Positions 10,359-19,335 of a stretch of 64,000 bases of DNA are shown piece after piece (the first letter of the stretch is position 1; each line of letters opens with the position of its first letter). Under the pieces are notes generated by a model, which ran no database searches, had not been told where the DNA came from, and saw nothing but the letters and a program-made list of their open reading frames with translations. The DNA comes from Robbsia betulipollinis (GTDB lineage Bacteria > Pseudomonadota > Gammaproteobacteria > Burkholderiales > Burkholderiaceae): positions 682,001-746,000 of the forward strand of contig NZ_JAPMXC010000001.1 in NCBI RefSeq assembly GCF_026624755.1, in the 5' to 3' direction. Both the position numbers and the translations under genes were made by a program.

Positions 10359-10521
10359 GACATCGGACCCGTTATGCAGGGTGCCGAAATGCCGCCCGCG
10401 AGGTCTGCACCTTACGTGATCTCGGGGCGCGCGGCAATCCTGCGACCGTCGCCACCGACAAACGCAAAACGGTATTTGTAATACAGTGAAGAGACCCTTT
10501 TCTTCCACGGAACGACCCATC

Positions 10522-11370
10522 ATGGCATCGAACGACTCTCCCGTCTGGTTCATCACTGGCTGTTCGACCGGCTTCGGCCGGGAAGTCGCGAGCCAGGTGC
10601 TGGCGCGCGGCTGGCGCGCCGTCATCACCGCGCGCGATCAGGCGCGCGTCGCCGACCTCGCGCAGGGCGCGCCGGATCGGGTGCTCGCGCTGAGCCTGGA
10701 CGTGACCGACGGCGCGCAGATCGCCGCCGCCGTGCACGCCGCCAGGGAACGCTTCGGACGTGTCGATGTCCTGCTCAACAATGCGGGCTACGGCTACCAG
10801 GCATCGGTCGAGGAGGGCGAGGAGGCGGAGATCCGCGCGCAGTTCGACGCCAATGTCTTCGGTTTGTTCGCCATGACGCGGGCGGTGCTGCCGATGATGC
10901 GCGAGCAGCGCGGCGGGCACGTGTTGAACATCACCTCGGTGGCGGGACTGGTGGGGTTTCCGGGCTCGGGATACTACGCGGCGAGCAAGCACGCCGTGGA
11001 GGGCTGGTCCGACGCGCTCGCCGCCGAAGGCAAGCCGCTCGGCATCAAGGTGACCTGCATCGAACCGGGTCCCTTCCGTACCGACTGGGCAGGCCGCTCG
11101 CTCAAGCAGACGCCGAACCGGATCGAAGCTTACGCGAGCACCGCGGGCACGCGCCTGACCGGCACGGCGAGCGGCAGCGGACAACAACCGGGCGACCCGG
11201 TGCGGGCGGCCAGGGCGATGATCGATATCACCGAGCAGGCGGATGCGCCCCGTCACCTCGTACTGGGCGCATTCGGCATCGACGCGGTCACGGCCAAGCT
11301 CAAGCGCAGCCTGGCCGATCTCGAAAAGTGGCAGGCAACGAGCCTCGCCACCGATTTTCCGAAAAGCTGA
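10522..11370 (+). CDS. Short-chain dehydrogenase/reductase
   Basis: Classical SDR of 282 residues. The Rossmann motif is written TGCSTGFGRE (TGxxxGxG, about residues 12-21), with NNAG at about 88, a catalytic Ser in ITSVAG and YYAASKHAV carrying the Tyr-x-x-x-Lys pair. The sequence resembles oxidoreductases annotated as 3-oxoacyl or retinol dehydrogenase-like proteins of the DltE/YxeA group. It is divergent from the MFS gene, with about 160 bp between them. Substrate not identifiable. Confidence 0.85.
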   Translation: MASNDSPVWFITGCSTGFGREVASQVLARGWRAVITARDQARVADLAQGAPDRVLALSLDVTDGAQIAAAVHAARERFGRVDVLLNNAGYGYQASVEEGEEAEIRAQFDANVFGLFAMTRAVLPMMREQRGGHVLNITSVAGLVGFPGSGYYAASKHAVEGWSDALAAEGKPLGIKVTCIEPGPFRTDWAGRSLKQTPNRIEAYASTAGTRLTGTASGSGQQPGDPVRAARAMIDITEQADAPRHLVLGAFGIDAVTAKLKRSLADLEKWQATSLATDFPKS

Positions 11371-11398
11371 GGCCGGTGCCCGCGTCGCGCGGACGGTT

Positions 11399-13723
11399 TC
11401 AGGCGCCCGGTGACGGATTCGTTCGAACCGCCGCCGGCGCGAGCGGCATCACCGGGCACGCCAGCACGGCGGCAAGCGCGGGAGCGGGCAGCGGCTTGCA
11501 GAACAGATAGCCCTGTACGTGGCTGCATCCCATGGCGGCAAGCGCTTCATATTGCGCTTCGTTTTCGACGCCTTCTGCGACCACGTCCAGGTCCAGGTCT
11601 TTCGCGAGCGAAATCACATTGCGCAGGATGGACATCGTGCGCGTCTGCAGCAGCATCCGGGTGACGAAGGTGCGGTCGATCTTGATGGTGTCGATGGGAT
11701 AACGGTCGATGTAGGACAACGACGAGAATCCGGTCCCGAAATCGTCGAGCGCGATCTTGACGCCGCGCTTGCGCATCGCCACCAACAGACGTTCGGTGGC
11801 CGGCGAATCGGCGAGCAGCAACCCTTCGGTGATCTCGATCTGCAGGTCGGAGAGGTCGAACCCGCTCGTCTGCGCGATGGCTTCGAGATTGGTGAGAAAG
11901 CTCTGGTCACGCAGATTCAGCGCCGAGACATTGACGTTGAGCCGGATCTTCAGCGCCGGAAACTGCTGCTGCCACACCAGCAGCTGCGCGATCGCGCTCT
12001 CGCGCACCCACCGGTCGATGGTGCCGATCAGTCCCATTCTTTCCGCGATGGGAATGAACACGTCCGGCGGCACCGGTCCGCGTTCCACGTGCGTCCAGCG
12101 GATCAACGCCTCGACGCCCGTGACCGCACGGGTATGCGTGTCGAAGATCGGCTGATAGCAGATCGTGAAGTCGCCCTGGCGCACCGCGTCGCGCAGATCC
12201 GACTGCAACGACAGCGCCTGAAGTGCCCGTTCATGCATCGCCGGCTCGAAAAACAGAAAGCCGCCCGCCGCCGAGCGTTTCGCCGCATACATGGCGGTGT
12301 CGGCGTCGCGCAGCACCTCGGCGGCCGTCTCGTAGCGGGCGGCAAGACGCACGATGCCGATGCTGCAGGAAACGAAGATATCCCGGGCGTTCATCGTAAA
12401 GGCGCCCTGCAGGGCTTCCCGGATCCGATGCGCGATGCTTTCCAGATGCGCGGCGTTCGCGTCCTGCCGGATCAGGATCACGAACTCGTCGCCGGCGAAG
12501 CGCGCCAGCACATCCTCGGGCCGCAGACAATGCTGCAGGCGGTCGGCCACCTGGATCAGCAGCGCATCCCCGGCCGCGTGCCCGAGACTGTCGTTCACCA
12601 GCTTGAAGCCGTCGAGATCGAGATACAACAGCGCGCCGCCGCTGCCGCGCTCCTGCTCCAGTTCGAAATTCAACTGCTCGATGACATAGGCGCGATTGTG
12701 CAGCTGCGTCAACTCGTCGTGCGTCGCGGCATAGACCAGCGCCATCTGCGCGCGCTGGCGCTCGGCCAGCCGCTCGGCCAGCACCTCGCGCTCGCGCTCG
12801 GCGAAATGGACCCGTGCGGCGGCCGCCTCGGCTTCCTTGCGCTCGGTGGTGTCGCGCTGCACCGATACCCAATGCGTGAACCATCCCGTTTCGTCGGCGA
12901 CAGGCACGATGCTGAGCTCGACCCAGAACGGCGTGCCGTCCTTGCGATAGTTGAGCAGTTCGATCTCTATCGGCCGCCACTTGCGCAGCGCGGTTTTCAG
13001 CGTATCGAGCGCCGCGCGATCCGTTTCCGGCCCATGCAGGATACGCGGCGTGAGGCCGATGACGTCGGCTTCGGCATAACCGGTGGTCTTGGTGAACGCC
13101 GGGTTGCAATAGACGATCCGCGGGCCGGGCAGATCGATCGGTTCCGCCTCGGTGATGAGGATCGAATCCCGCGCATTGTTGACGGCCGACTCCAGCAGCC
13201 GCAGCCGCTCGGTCGAGATCTGCTGCAACGCGGCGGTGCTGTCGGGCAACGCCAGCACGGTTGGCGCATCGGCGCACAGATACGCGAGGAACTGCTTGCC
13301 CAAGGCGCCCAGGACGAAGTGCTGGGCCGGACTCAGGCCGGGCTTGCCGCTGAACCCTCCCAGCACCAGCAGCGCCCGGCGCACGCCCTGCGCGTCGTGG
13401 ATTCCGGCCACCATGACGAAAGCGAGCGAATCCGGCGCATCCGCGCCGAACTCCGTCCGGTCCCGCGCCGTCGCCACGCTGGCGATGTAGGCAGGCTCCT
13501 GTTGCGGGCAACGGGTCAGACACTGCGCGATGAAGGAGGGGGAAAACAACGACGCCTCCGGCGTTGCATTGCTCACTTCTGCCAGCCGCGATGGCGGCGC
13601 TTCCGCTGCGATACCGTAAATCGCCCCGGCATCGCATTCCAGGGTCTTGACCGCCCCCGCGAGCAGGTGCGTGAGCGCCGTCGCCGCATGCGAGGCGGGA
13701 ACTCGCGGTCCCGAAAAATCCAT
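11399..13723 (-). CDS. GAF-PAS-GGDEF-EAL protein, probable c-di-GMP phosphodiesterase
   Basis: Cyclic-di-GMP enzyme of 774 residues with no clear membrane segment. Order: GAF-like domain (about 10-150), PAS/PAC (about 170-295, with IVYCNPAFTKTTGYAEADVIG), GGDEF (about 330-490) and EAL (about 510-760). The GGDEF active-site motif is AGDEF (near 411), while the phosphodiesterase residues look complete: EALIRW, DDFGTGFSSL, IKIDRTF and VVAEGVE. Known composites of this kind often act as phosphodiesterases, with the GGDEF domain serving as a GTP sensor or weak cyclase. The start giving MDFSGPRVPAS has AAGAGACG upstream; longer in-frame starts exist but lack conserved sequence. Confidence 0.87.
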   Translation of the reverse strand: MDFSGPRVPASHAATALTHLLAGAVKTLECDAGAIYGIAAEAPPSRLAEVSNATPEASLFSPSFIAQCLTRCPQQEPAYIASVATARDRTEFGADAPDSLAFVMVAGIHDAQGVRRALLVLGGFSGKPGLSPAQHFVLGALGKQFLAYLCADAPTVLALPDSTAALQQISTERLRLLESAVNNARDSILITEAEPIDLPGPRIVYCNPAFTKTTGYAEADVIGLTPRILHGPETDRAALDTLKTALRKWRPIEIELLNYRKDGTPFWVELSIVPVADETGWFTHWVSVQRDTTERKEAEAAAARVHFAEREREVLAERLAERQRAQMALVYAATHDELTQLHNRAYVIEQLNFELEQERGSGGALLYLDLDGFKLVNDSLGHAAGDALLIQVADRLQHCLRPEDVLARFAGDEFVILIRQDANAAHLESIAHRIREALQGAFTMNARDIFVSCSIGIVRLAARYETAAEVLRDADTAMYAAKRSAAGGFLFFEPAMHERALQALSLQSDLRDAVRQGDFTICYQPIFDTHTRAVTGVEALIRWTHVERGPVPPDVFIPIAERMGLIGTIDRWVRESAIAQLLVWQQQFPALKIRLNVNVSALNLRDQSFLTNLEAIAQTSGFDLSDLQIEITEGLLLADSPATERLLVAMRKRGVKIALDDFGTGFSSLSYIDRYPIDTIKIDRTFVTRMLLQTRTMSILRNVISLAKDLDLDVVAEGVENEAQYEALAAMGCSHVQGYLFCKPLPAPALAAVLACPVMPLAPAAVRTNPSPGA

Positions 13724-13942
13724 CGTATCGTCTCTTGTGAATTCCCCGCCTTTGGCGGTTGCCATCGGGCGCGGGTGGCCGTGGGTGGCTCGTACTGACA
13801 AATACGCCTTGCGGAACATCGTCGCTCGCCCCTGCCTCCTCTCCGCTAACGGCCGGGAAGGGCGAATATTGAGACATTTTAAACAGGGGTTTGATTTTTC
13901 GGGAAAACCTTCACGCGGGCCCGTGAAAGCGCATGACACCCT

Positions 13943-14728
13943 CTAGGAAAACAGCAGGCGCAACGCCGGCAACACCAGGCTCAGTCCGGCGCCCGACAGC
14001 AGGACGAAGACCACGCGTTTGACCGCAGTAGGCGACAAGCGTGGGGGATGCCGCTGGCACGCCCAGGTCAGGCCCAGCACCACCGGCAGCGCCTCGATGG
14101 ACAGCAGCGCCGACGCCGCGTCGAAGCGGCCTTGCGAGACGATCAACACCAGGCGAAGCACCGCGTTGACGGCGAACAGCAGGACGAGCGTCTCCCGGAT
14201 CGTACCGGCGGCCAGTGGCTGCCGGTACATCTGGAACACCATCGGCGGGCCGGCGCTGGCGAACAGTCCTCCCATCACGCCCGACAAACCGCCGTAAAAG
14301 GCGAACGAGGCCCTGCCGGAAACCGTCTCGCGGCGGCGGCGCGCGACCACCAGCAGCAGGCTGCACACCAGCACGGCGATCCCCAGCAACAGGCGCAGCA
14401 CGGTCACCGCGCCACCGCTGATCCAGCCCAGCAGCGCGACGCCGAGCGCCACCCCCACCAGACTGCTGCCATAGATCGGCAAGGCCACGCCCGCGGGCAA
14501 CTGCGGGCGGCGCCGCACCAGCAGTGCCGCGTTCGCCAGTACCATCACGTTCACCACGTTTGCCGCGGCGGGGAGCGGCGCGAGGTGGAAACTCGCCATC
14601 AGCGCGAGGAACACCAGCCCGAAGGCGAAACCGGTCAGCGTCTGCGTCAGCGTCGCCGCCGCCGTCACGACCAGGAAAAGGGCATGGTGAAGAAAAAGGG
14701 ACAGCACGCCGCCTACGGCAAGATGCAT
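13943..14728 (-). CDS. TauE/SafE-family membrane transporter
   Basis: Predicted 261-residue inner-membrane protein of eight or so helices, of the type that exports sulfite or organosulfur anions. Family features include the repeated helical halves, with TLTGFAFGLVFLAL near the N-terminus and GGLSGVMGGLFASAGPPMVFQMY in the second half, close to the GxxxGxxSxGGP pattern of TauE/SafE proteins. I chose MHLAVGGVLSLF because hydrophobic sequence starts there; the Shine-Dalgarno is weak. It is divergent from the FAN1 gene. Substrate unknown. Confidence 0.8.
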   Translation of the reverse strand: MHLAVGGVLSLFLHHALFLVVTAAATLTQTLTGFAFGLVFLALMASFHLAPLPAAANVVNVMVLANAALLVRRRPQLPAGVALPIYGSSLVGVALGVALLGWISGGAVTVLRLLLGIAVLVCSLLLVVARRRRETVSGRASFAFYGGLSGVMGGLFASAGPPMVFQMYRQPLAAGTIRETLVLLFAVNAVLRLVLIVSQGRFDAASALLSIEALPVVLGLTWACQRHPPRLSPTAVKRVVFVLLSGAGLSLVLPALRLLFS

Positions 14729-14967
14729 CGGGATTCCAGCATGAAGGGAGGTCGGAAGAGCGCCGCACCGCGCGCAACGCGGCATCTTGCCAGAACCGGG
14801 ACGACTCGTGCACACGGCGCACCGCGCCGTGGCCTGCAACGGACAGCGCGGACGCGAACGCGCGCGGCGGCGCAGCCCGGTCCGCGCGCGCCGCCGCGCC
14901 ACGTACGCGCCGGTGCTATCATCGCTGTACGAATACACAGCACCCGCGTCCGCTTACGCCTTCTTTC

Positions 14968-16650
14968 GTGCCCGCCAGCTCCCCCGATCCCTACTACTAT
15001 CTCGCGAACTTCGAGCGGGCGATCCGTTGGGTCGCCGAACGCAGCGACGATCTGCTCGATGCCGACGAGCGCGCATTCATCCGCGACTTTTCCCTGCTGC
15101 CGCGTGCCTCGCGCGCCCTGCTGGTGCGCATGGTGATGCGCCGCGGCTCCCTGTTCCGCACGGCACGCCTGGTCTACGAGGAAATCGGATGTCCGTTGGC
15201 CGCCAGCGCGCCGTTGTGCGCGCATGGCTGGCTCGACGCCGCGCCGCTGCTGACCCTCGACGACGTCTTCCGTCTGGTGACGAAAGTCGAACTGGCGCAC
15301 GTTTTTCCCGACAGGCGCGCGGTGCTGCGCGGCCGCAAGTCCGACGCGCTCGACAGCCTGCGGCGCGACCACCCCGACGCCCGCCCCTATGCGCAATGGC
15401 ACCCCACCGCGGACGACGCGGTGTTGCAGGTCACGATCGGCGCGCGGGTCGACCGGCTGCGCCTGCTGTTTTTCGGCAATCTGCACCAGGACTGGAGCGA
15501 GTTCGTGCTGGCCGACCTGGGCGTCTTCCAGTACGAGCAGGTGGCATTCGAGCGCTCGTCGCGCGCCTTCCAGTGCCGCGCGGACGTCGACGCCTATCTG
15601 GTGCTGCACGCGTGCCGCGAAACGCTCGAATTGCTGGGCACGGCACACGATGACGATGCCTTCGATGCACTGCTGCACGTGGCGATGTCGGACACGGACA
15701 TCACCGCCGCATCCACGCGCGCCAACTCCTGGCTTGCGCATCGCCGCGACAAGCTGCTGTTCCGGCTCGGGCAGCATTGCGAGCGGCGGCAGGACTGGAC
15801 ACGCGCGCTGGCGGTCTACCAAGGCAGCGCATACCCGGGCGCGCGACACCGGCGCATGCGCGTCCTGGAGCGCGCGGGCAGGCCCGACGCGGCCCTCGCC
15901 CTCGCGCGGGTCGCGCTCGATGCACCGGAAAGCGACGCCGAAGCGCAGCGCGTCGCGCGCATGCTGCCGCGCCTGCACCGCGCACTGGGCACGCCGCTCG
16001 CGCGCCAGCCCGCCGCGCCGCGGCTCGCCAAGACCCGGCTGGTGCTGCCCCGGCCGAGCGGACCGTTCAGCGTCGAGCGCATCGCGTGCGAAGCGCTGGC
16101 CGAACCCGGCACGGTCGTCCACTACGTCGAGAACGCCCTGCTCAACTCCCTGTTCGGCCTGCTTTGCTGGGATGCGATCTTCGCCGCCGTGCCCGGCGCG
16201 TTTTTCCATCCGTTCCAGAGCGGACCGGCCGACCTGCATGCGCCCGACTTCGCCGCGCGCCGCACGCCGTGGTTCGCGGCCGCGCTCGCGCAACTCGATG
16301 GCGAGGACTACAAGGCGACGATCCTGCGCCACTTTCATGCGAAGGCCGGCCTGCAGTCGCCATTCGTCTTCTGGGGCTGGCTCACCGACGACCTGCTGCA
16401 GCTCGCGCTGCGCTGTCTGCCCGCCGCGCATCTGAAACGCTGCTTCGAACGGCTGATGGTCGACGTGGTCGCGAATCGCACCGGCTTTCCCGACCTGATC
16501 CGTTTCTGGCCCGAGGAAGGCCGTTACGAGATGGTCGAAATCAAGGGGCCGGGCGACCGGCTCCAGGACAACCAGCTACGCTGGCTGGCGTACTGCGCGG
16601 CGCACGACATGCCGATGCGCGTCGTGCATGTCGAGTGGGAGGCGGCATGA
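14968..16650 (+). CDS. FAN1-like VRR-NUC domain nuclease
   Basis: Protein of 560 residues matching bacterial homologues of Fanconi-associated nuclease 1. The C-terminal VRR-NUC domain (about 500-555) contains TGFPDLIRFWPE, then EMVEIKGPGDRLQDNQLRWLAY, giving the PD-(D/E)xK metal site GxPD...ExK and the downstream Gln. The upstream 350 residues are rich in helices and paired Arg/Trp, compatible with the SAP-like and TPR-like domains of FAN1. Known bacterial FAN1 enzymes cut 5' flaps and unhook interstrand crosslinks. The GTG start is the most plausible, because the first family-like residues (YYYLANFERAIRWV) follow it, but no strong ribosome site is visible. Confidence 0.85.
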   Translation: MPASSPDPYYYLANFERAIRWVAERSDDLLDADERAFIRDFSLLPRASRALLVRMVMRRGSLFRTARLVYEEIGCPLAASAPLCAHGWLDAAPLLTLDDVFRLVTKVELAHVFPDRRAVLRGRKSDALDSLRRDHPDARPYAQWHPTADDAVLQVTIGARVDRLRLLFFGNLHQDWSEFVLADLGVFQYEQVAFERSSRAFQCRADVDAYLVLHACRETLELLGTAHDDDAFDALLHVAMSDTDITAASTRANSWLAHRRDKLLFRLGQHCERRQDWTRALAVYQGSAYPGARHRRMRVLERAGRPDAALALARVALDAPESDAEAQRVARMLPRLHRALGTPLARQPAAPRLAKTRLVLPRPSGPFSVERIACEALAEPGTVVHYVENALLNSLFGLLCWDAIFAAVPGAFFHPFQSGPADLHAPDFAARRTPWFAAALAQLDGEDYKATILRHFHAKAGLQSPFVFWGWLTDDLLQLALRCLPAAHLKRCFERLMVDVVANRTGFPDLIRFWPEEGRYEMVEIKGPGDRLQDNQLRWLAYCAAHDMPMRVVHVEWEAA

Positions 16651-16723
16651 CGCTTCCGCCATTCCCGGCCGATCTCCATATCCTGCTATTCCTTCCCGAA
16701 AAACCCTTCCGTACGACCTTTCC

Positions 16724-17650
16724 ATGACAACACGTCGATCTTTCGTCAAGCTCTCGTTGGGCGCCGCCCTGTTCCCGGCGCTCCTCCCCGCGGCGTCTTT
16801 CGCCGCCGAGCGTCAGATCATCCGCCTGTGGCCGGACGCGCCGCCCGGCGGCGGGGGCCCGGACGGGGACGAGCGTGTCGGCAAGCATGGCGGCGTATCG
16901 AACATCCGCACGCCGTCGCTGGAAGTCTTCCTGCCCGCGCAGGCGAATGGCGCGGCGGTGCTCGTCGCGGGCGGCGGCGGCTACAAGCGCATCCAGATGG
17001 CGACCGAAGCGCATCCGGCCGCGGCATGGCTGGTGGCGCGCGGGTTCACCGTCTTCGTGCTGACCTATCGGCTGCCGGGCGAAGGGTGGCATGCCGGGCC
17101 CGCGGCGCCGCTTCAGGACGCGCAAAGAGCGCTGCGCATCATCCGCGCGCAAGCCGACCGGTACGGCGTGCACCGCGATCGCATCGGCCTGCTCGGCTTC
17201 TCGGCGGGCGGCCATCTGCTCGGACTGGCCGCCACGCGCCCGGCATTCGCGTCCTATCCTGCCGGTGACGCGATCGATCGCGAGCCGGCACGCGCGCATG
17301 CGGCCGCCCTGATCTATCCGGTCGTCACGCTCGCGCCGCCGTACGACCGCACGTCGACGCGCCGCGAACTGGTCGGCAACGACCCGTCGCCCGCGCTCGG
17401 CGCCGAATGGTCCGTCGAGACCCATGTCAAGGCCGACTGCCCGCCGATGTTCCTCGTGCAAGCCGAAGACGACCCGATATCGAACCCGGCGAACACCGTC
17501 ATCATGGCGCAGGCCTGCCAGCGCGCGAACGTGCCGGTCGAACTGCACCGCCTGCCCTCCGGCGGGCATGGTTTCGGCATGGGGCATGCCGGCTCGCCCA
17601 CCGCGATGTGGCCGGACTGGTACGAAGCCTGGTTGAAGCGGTTCGGTTGA
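16724..17650 (+). CDS. Alpha/beta hydrolase (acetyl-esterase/BD-FAE-like), Tat-exported
   Basis: Secreted esterase of 308 residues. The N-terminus TTRRSFVKLSLG followed by a hydrophobic stretch and AASFAAE is a twin-arginine signal with a likely AxA cleavage near residue 28. The core carries the nucleophile elbow GFSAGG (Ser near 160), an Asp in QAEDDPIS and a His in PSGGHGFGMG. The layout resembles bacterial feruloyl/acetyl xylan esterases of the BD-FAE group and endo-xylanase-associated esterases. Tat export suggests it folds before secretion. Substrate is inferred only from family. Confidence 0.84.
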   Translation: MTTRRSFVKLSLGAALFPALLPAASFAAERQIIRLWPDAPPGGGGPDGDERVGKHGGVSNIRTPSLEVFLPAQANGAAVLVAGGGGYKRIQMATEAHPAAAWLVARGFTVFVLTYRLPGEGWHAGPAAPLQDAQRALRIIRAQADRYGVHRDRIGLLGFSAGGHLLGLAATRPAFASYPAGDAIDREPARAHAAALIYPVVTLAPPYDRTSTRRELVGNDPSPALGAEWSVETHVKADCPPMFLVQAEDDPISNPANTVIMAQACQRANVPVELHRLPSGGHGFGMGHAGSPTAMWPDWYEAWLKRFG

Positions 17651-17701
17651 TCGCCGGGCCGCAATCGAAACGGGCACGCGACGCCGGCGCTTTTTCGCCG
17701 T

Positions 17702-18577
17702 CTACATCTCACACAGGATGGGCGCGCCGTTCGCCATCGATTCGCGCACATGGTGCGCGAACGCCGTCGCCGCCGGCCGGACCGTCACGGGCAATCGCAG
17801 ACTTATCGCGAATGACGGCAGCGCGGGCAGGCCGGCCGCATCCGGCGCAAGCGTTTCCAGGTCCATCGGCACGGTCGAGCGGAGCCACGTCGTGACCGCG
17901 AGGCCCGCGCGCACGGTAGCGGCCGTCGCCTCGATGCTGCCGCTCTCGAACACGGTGCGCCAGACCACCCCCTTGTCCGCCAGCGCGCCAAGCACCACCG
18001 GGCGAAACGCGCAGCGTTCATCCACCATCGACAATGGCAGCGGCCGCTTGCGCCACGCGTCGCTGCCGCGACCCCCTACCCATACCAGCGGTTCGATGCG
18101 CATCACTTCGCCTTCGGCCTTGTCCGCGGCGTATTCCACCACCGATACGTCCAAGCGGCCGCCGTTCACCGCTTCGCTCAGTTCCGGCGATGCCGCACAT
18201 ACGAGCGAAAGCTCCACGTGCGGGTGCGCTGCGCCGAAGGCTTTCATCGCGGGCGAGAGAAGTGGGGCGAGATCATGAGGCACGCCCACGCGCAGGCTGC
18301 CGCGCAGCGGCTGACTGACGACGTCGTCCCAGATTTCATCGTTGAGCCGCAACAACTGGCGCGCTTTAACGAGAAATTGCTCACCCGGGCGGGAAAGTTC
18401 CAGCCTGCGCGTTTTCCGCACGAACAGAGCGCAGCGCAGCAAATCCTCGAGGCGTTTCACCTGCTGACTGACAGCGCCCTGCGTCAGGTGCAATACATTC
18501 GCCGCGACGGTCATACTGCCGCTGTCGGCGACGCTGACGAAGGTGCGGATCAGATCGAGATCGAAATTTCGTTTCAT
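17702..18577 (-). CDS. LysR-family transcriptional regulator, divergent from lysE-like gene
   Basis: Regulator of 291 residues. The N-terminal winged helix reads FDLDLIRTFVSVADSGSMTVAANVLHLTQGAVSQQVKRLEDLLRCALFVR, a canonical LysR HTH, followed by an effector-binding domain starting at about residue 90 (LRGSLRVGVPHD). It is transcribed away from a LysE-type exporter with a 101-bp gap that contains a dyad suited to LysR binding. By analogy with LysG/LysE pairs, it probably activates the exporter when the substrate accumulates. Confidence 0.9.
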   Translation of the reverse strand: MKRNFDLDLIRTFVSVADSGSMTVAANVLHLTQGAVSQQVKRLEDLLRCALFVRKTRRLELSRPGEQFLVKARQLLRLNDEIWDDVVSQPLRGSLRVGVPHDLAPLLSPAMKAFGAAHPHVELSLVCAASPELSEAVNGGRLDVSVVEYAADKAEGEVMRIEPLVWVGGRGSDAWRKRPLPLSMVDERCAFRPVVLGALADKGVVWRTVFESGSIEATAATVRAGLAVTTWLRSTVPMDLETLAPDAAGLPALPSFAISLRLPVTVRPAATAFAHHVRESMANGAPILCEM

Positions 18578-18581
18578 CGAC

Positions 18582-18600
18582 GCATTATGCCGTCTAATGC
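18582..18600. promoter_or_regulatory. Candidate LysR-box dyad between the LysR gene and the exporter
   Basis: Perfect inverted repeat GCATTA-N7-TAATGC, containing the T-N11-A spacing typical of LysR operators. It lies five bases upstream of the LysR start codon and about 80 bp upstream of the divergent lysE-like gene, as expected for an autoregulatory site. Confidence 0.5.
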
Positions 18601-18678
18601 ATCGCATCAGAATTATGCGCTTTAATAAAGCGTGGGAGATCCATACAGTACCGGTTTCGATCACCCCGATGCTTCCTC

Positions 18679-19272
18679 ATGACCTCTCCCCTGCTGTCGC
18701 TGTTTCTGTTCGTCGCGATCGCGACCGTGACGCCGGGCGGCGCCACCACGCTCGCGACCGCATCCGGCGCACGGTTCGGCTTTGCGCGCTCGCTGCCATT
18801 GATGTTCGGTATCGCGATCGGCCTGGGGTCGCTCGCCGCCGTCGCCGCGCTCGGGCTCGGCACGCTGCTCCTCGCGATGCCCGCGCTGCAAACGGCGGTG
18901 AAGGCACTCGGTTCCGCGTATCTGCTATGGCTCGCATGGTGCATCGCACGGCGTGGGCCGCCCGACGCGGGCGAGGGTCCCGCGCGACCGGTCACGGTGC
19001 TCAACGGCATCCTGCTGCTGTGGCTCAATCCGAAAAGCTGGGCGATGACAGTCGGCGCGGCAGGGTCCTTCGCGCTACTTGCCCCTACTCCCGGCCAGCT
19101 CGCGATGCTGCTTGGCGCGGCGTTCGGTCTGGCCGCATGCGGATCGCTGGCGCTATGGTGCGCGCTCGGTGTACTGCTGCGGCGGCTACTCCGAACGGCC
19201 CATCACTGGCGCCTGCTGAATCTGGCGATGGGTGTGCTGCTCGCCCTGTCCATCATTCCGATCTGGAGATAG
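18679..19272 (+). CDS. LysE/RhtB-family amino acid exporter
   Basis: Inner-membrane exporter of 197 residues with about six helices. It shows the family N-terminus FVAIATVTPGGATTLATASGARFGFARSLPLMFGIAIG and the LNPKSW motif (NPK near residue 117) after helix 3. LysE/RhtB proteins export amino acids such as lysine, threonine or homoserine. Control by the divergent LysR regulator is inferred from the arrangement and the dyad between the genes. Confidence 0.88.
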   Translation: MTSPLLSLFLFVAIATVTPGGATTLATASGARFGFARSLPLMFGIAIGLGSLAAVAALGLGTLLLAMPALQTAVKALGSAYLLWLAWCIARRGPPDAGEGPARPVTVLNGILLLWLNPKSWAMTVGAAGSFALLAPTPGQLAMLLGAAFGLAACGSLALWCALGVLLRRLLRTAHHWRLLNLAMGVLLALSIIPIWR

Positions 19273-19335
19273 CGGCCGCTGTCCGAAGACGGCGGCGCCT
19301 GCCGCGATGCCGCATGCCATGACCCTGGCGGCGCA

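Noticed and set aside
7830-10481. Long plus-strand open frame of over 880 codons opposite bphP and the MFS gene
   Set aside because: The product is Arg/Gln/His-rich with no family resemblance, and the opposite strand holds well-conserved genes. Long antisense frames are expected at this GC content.
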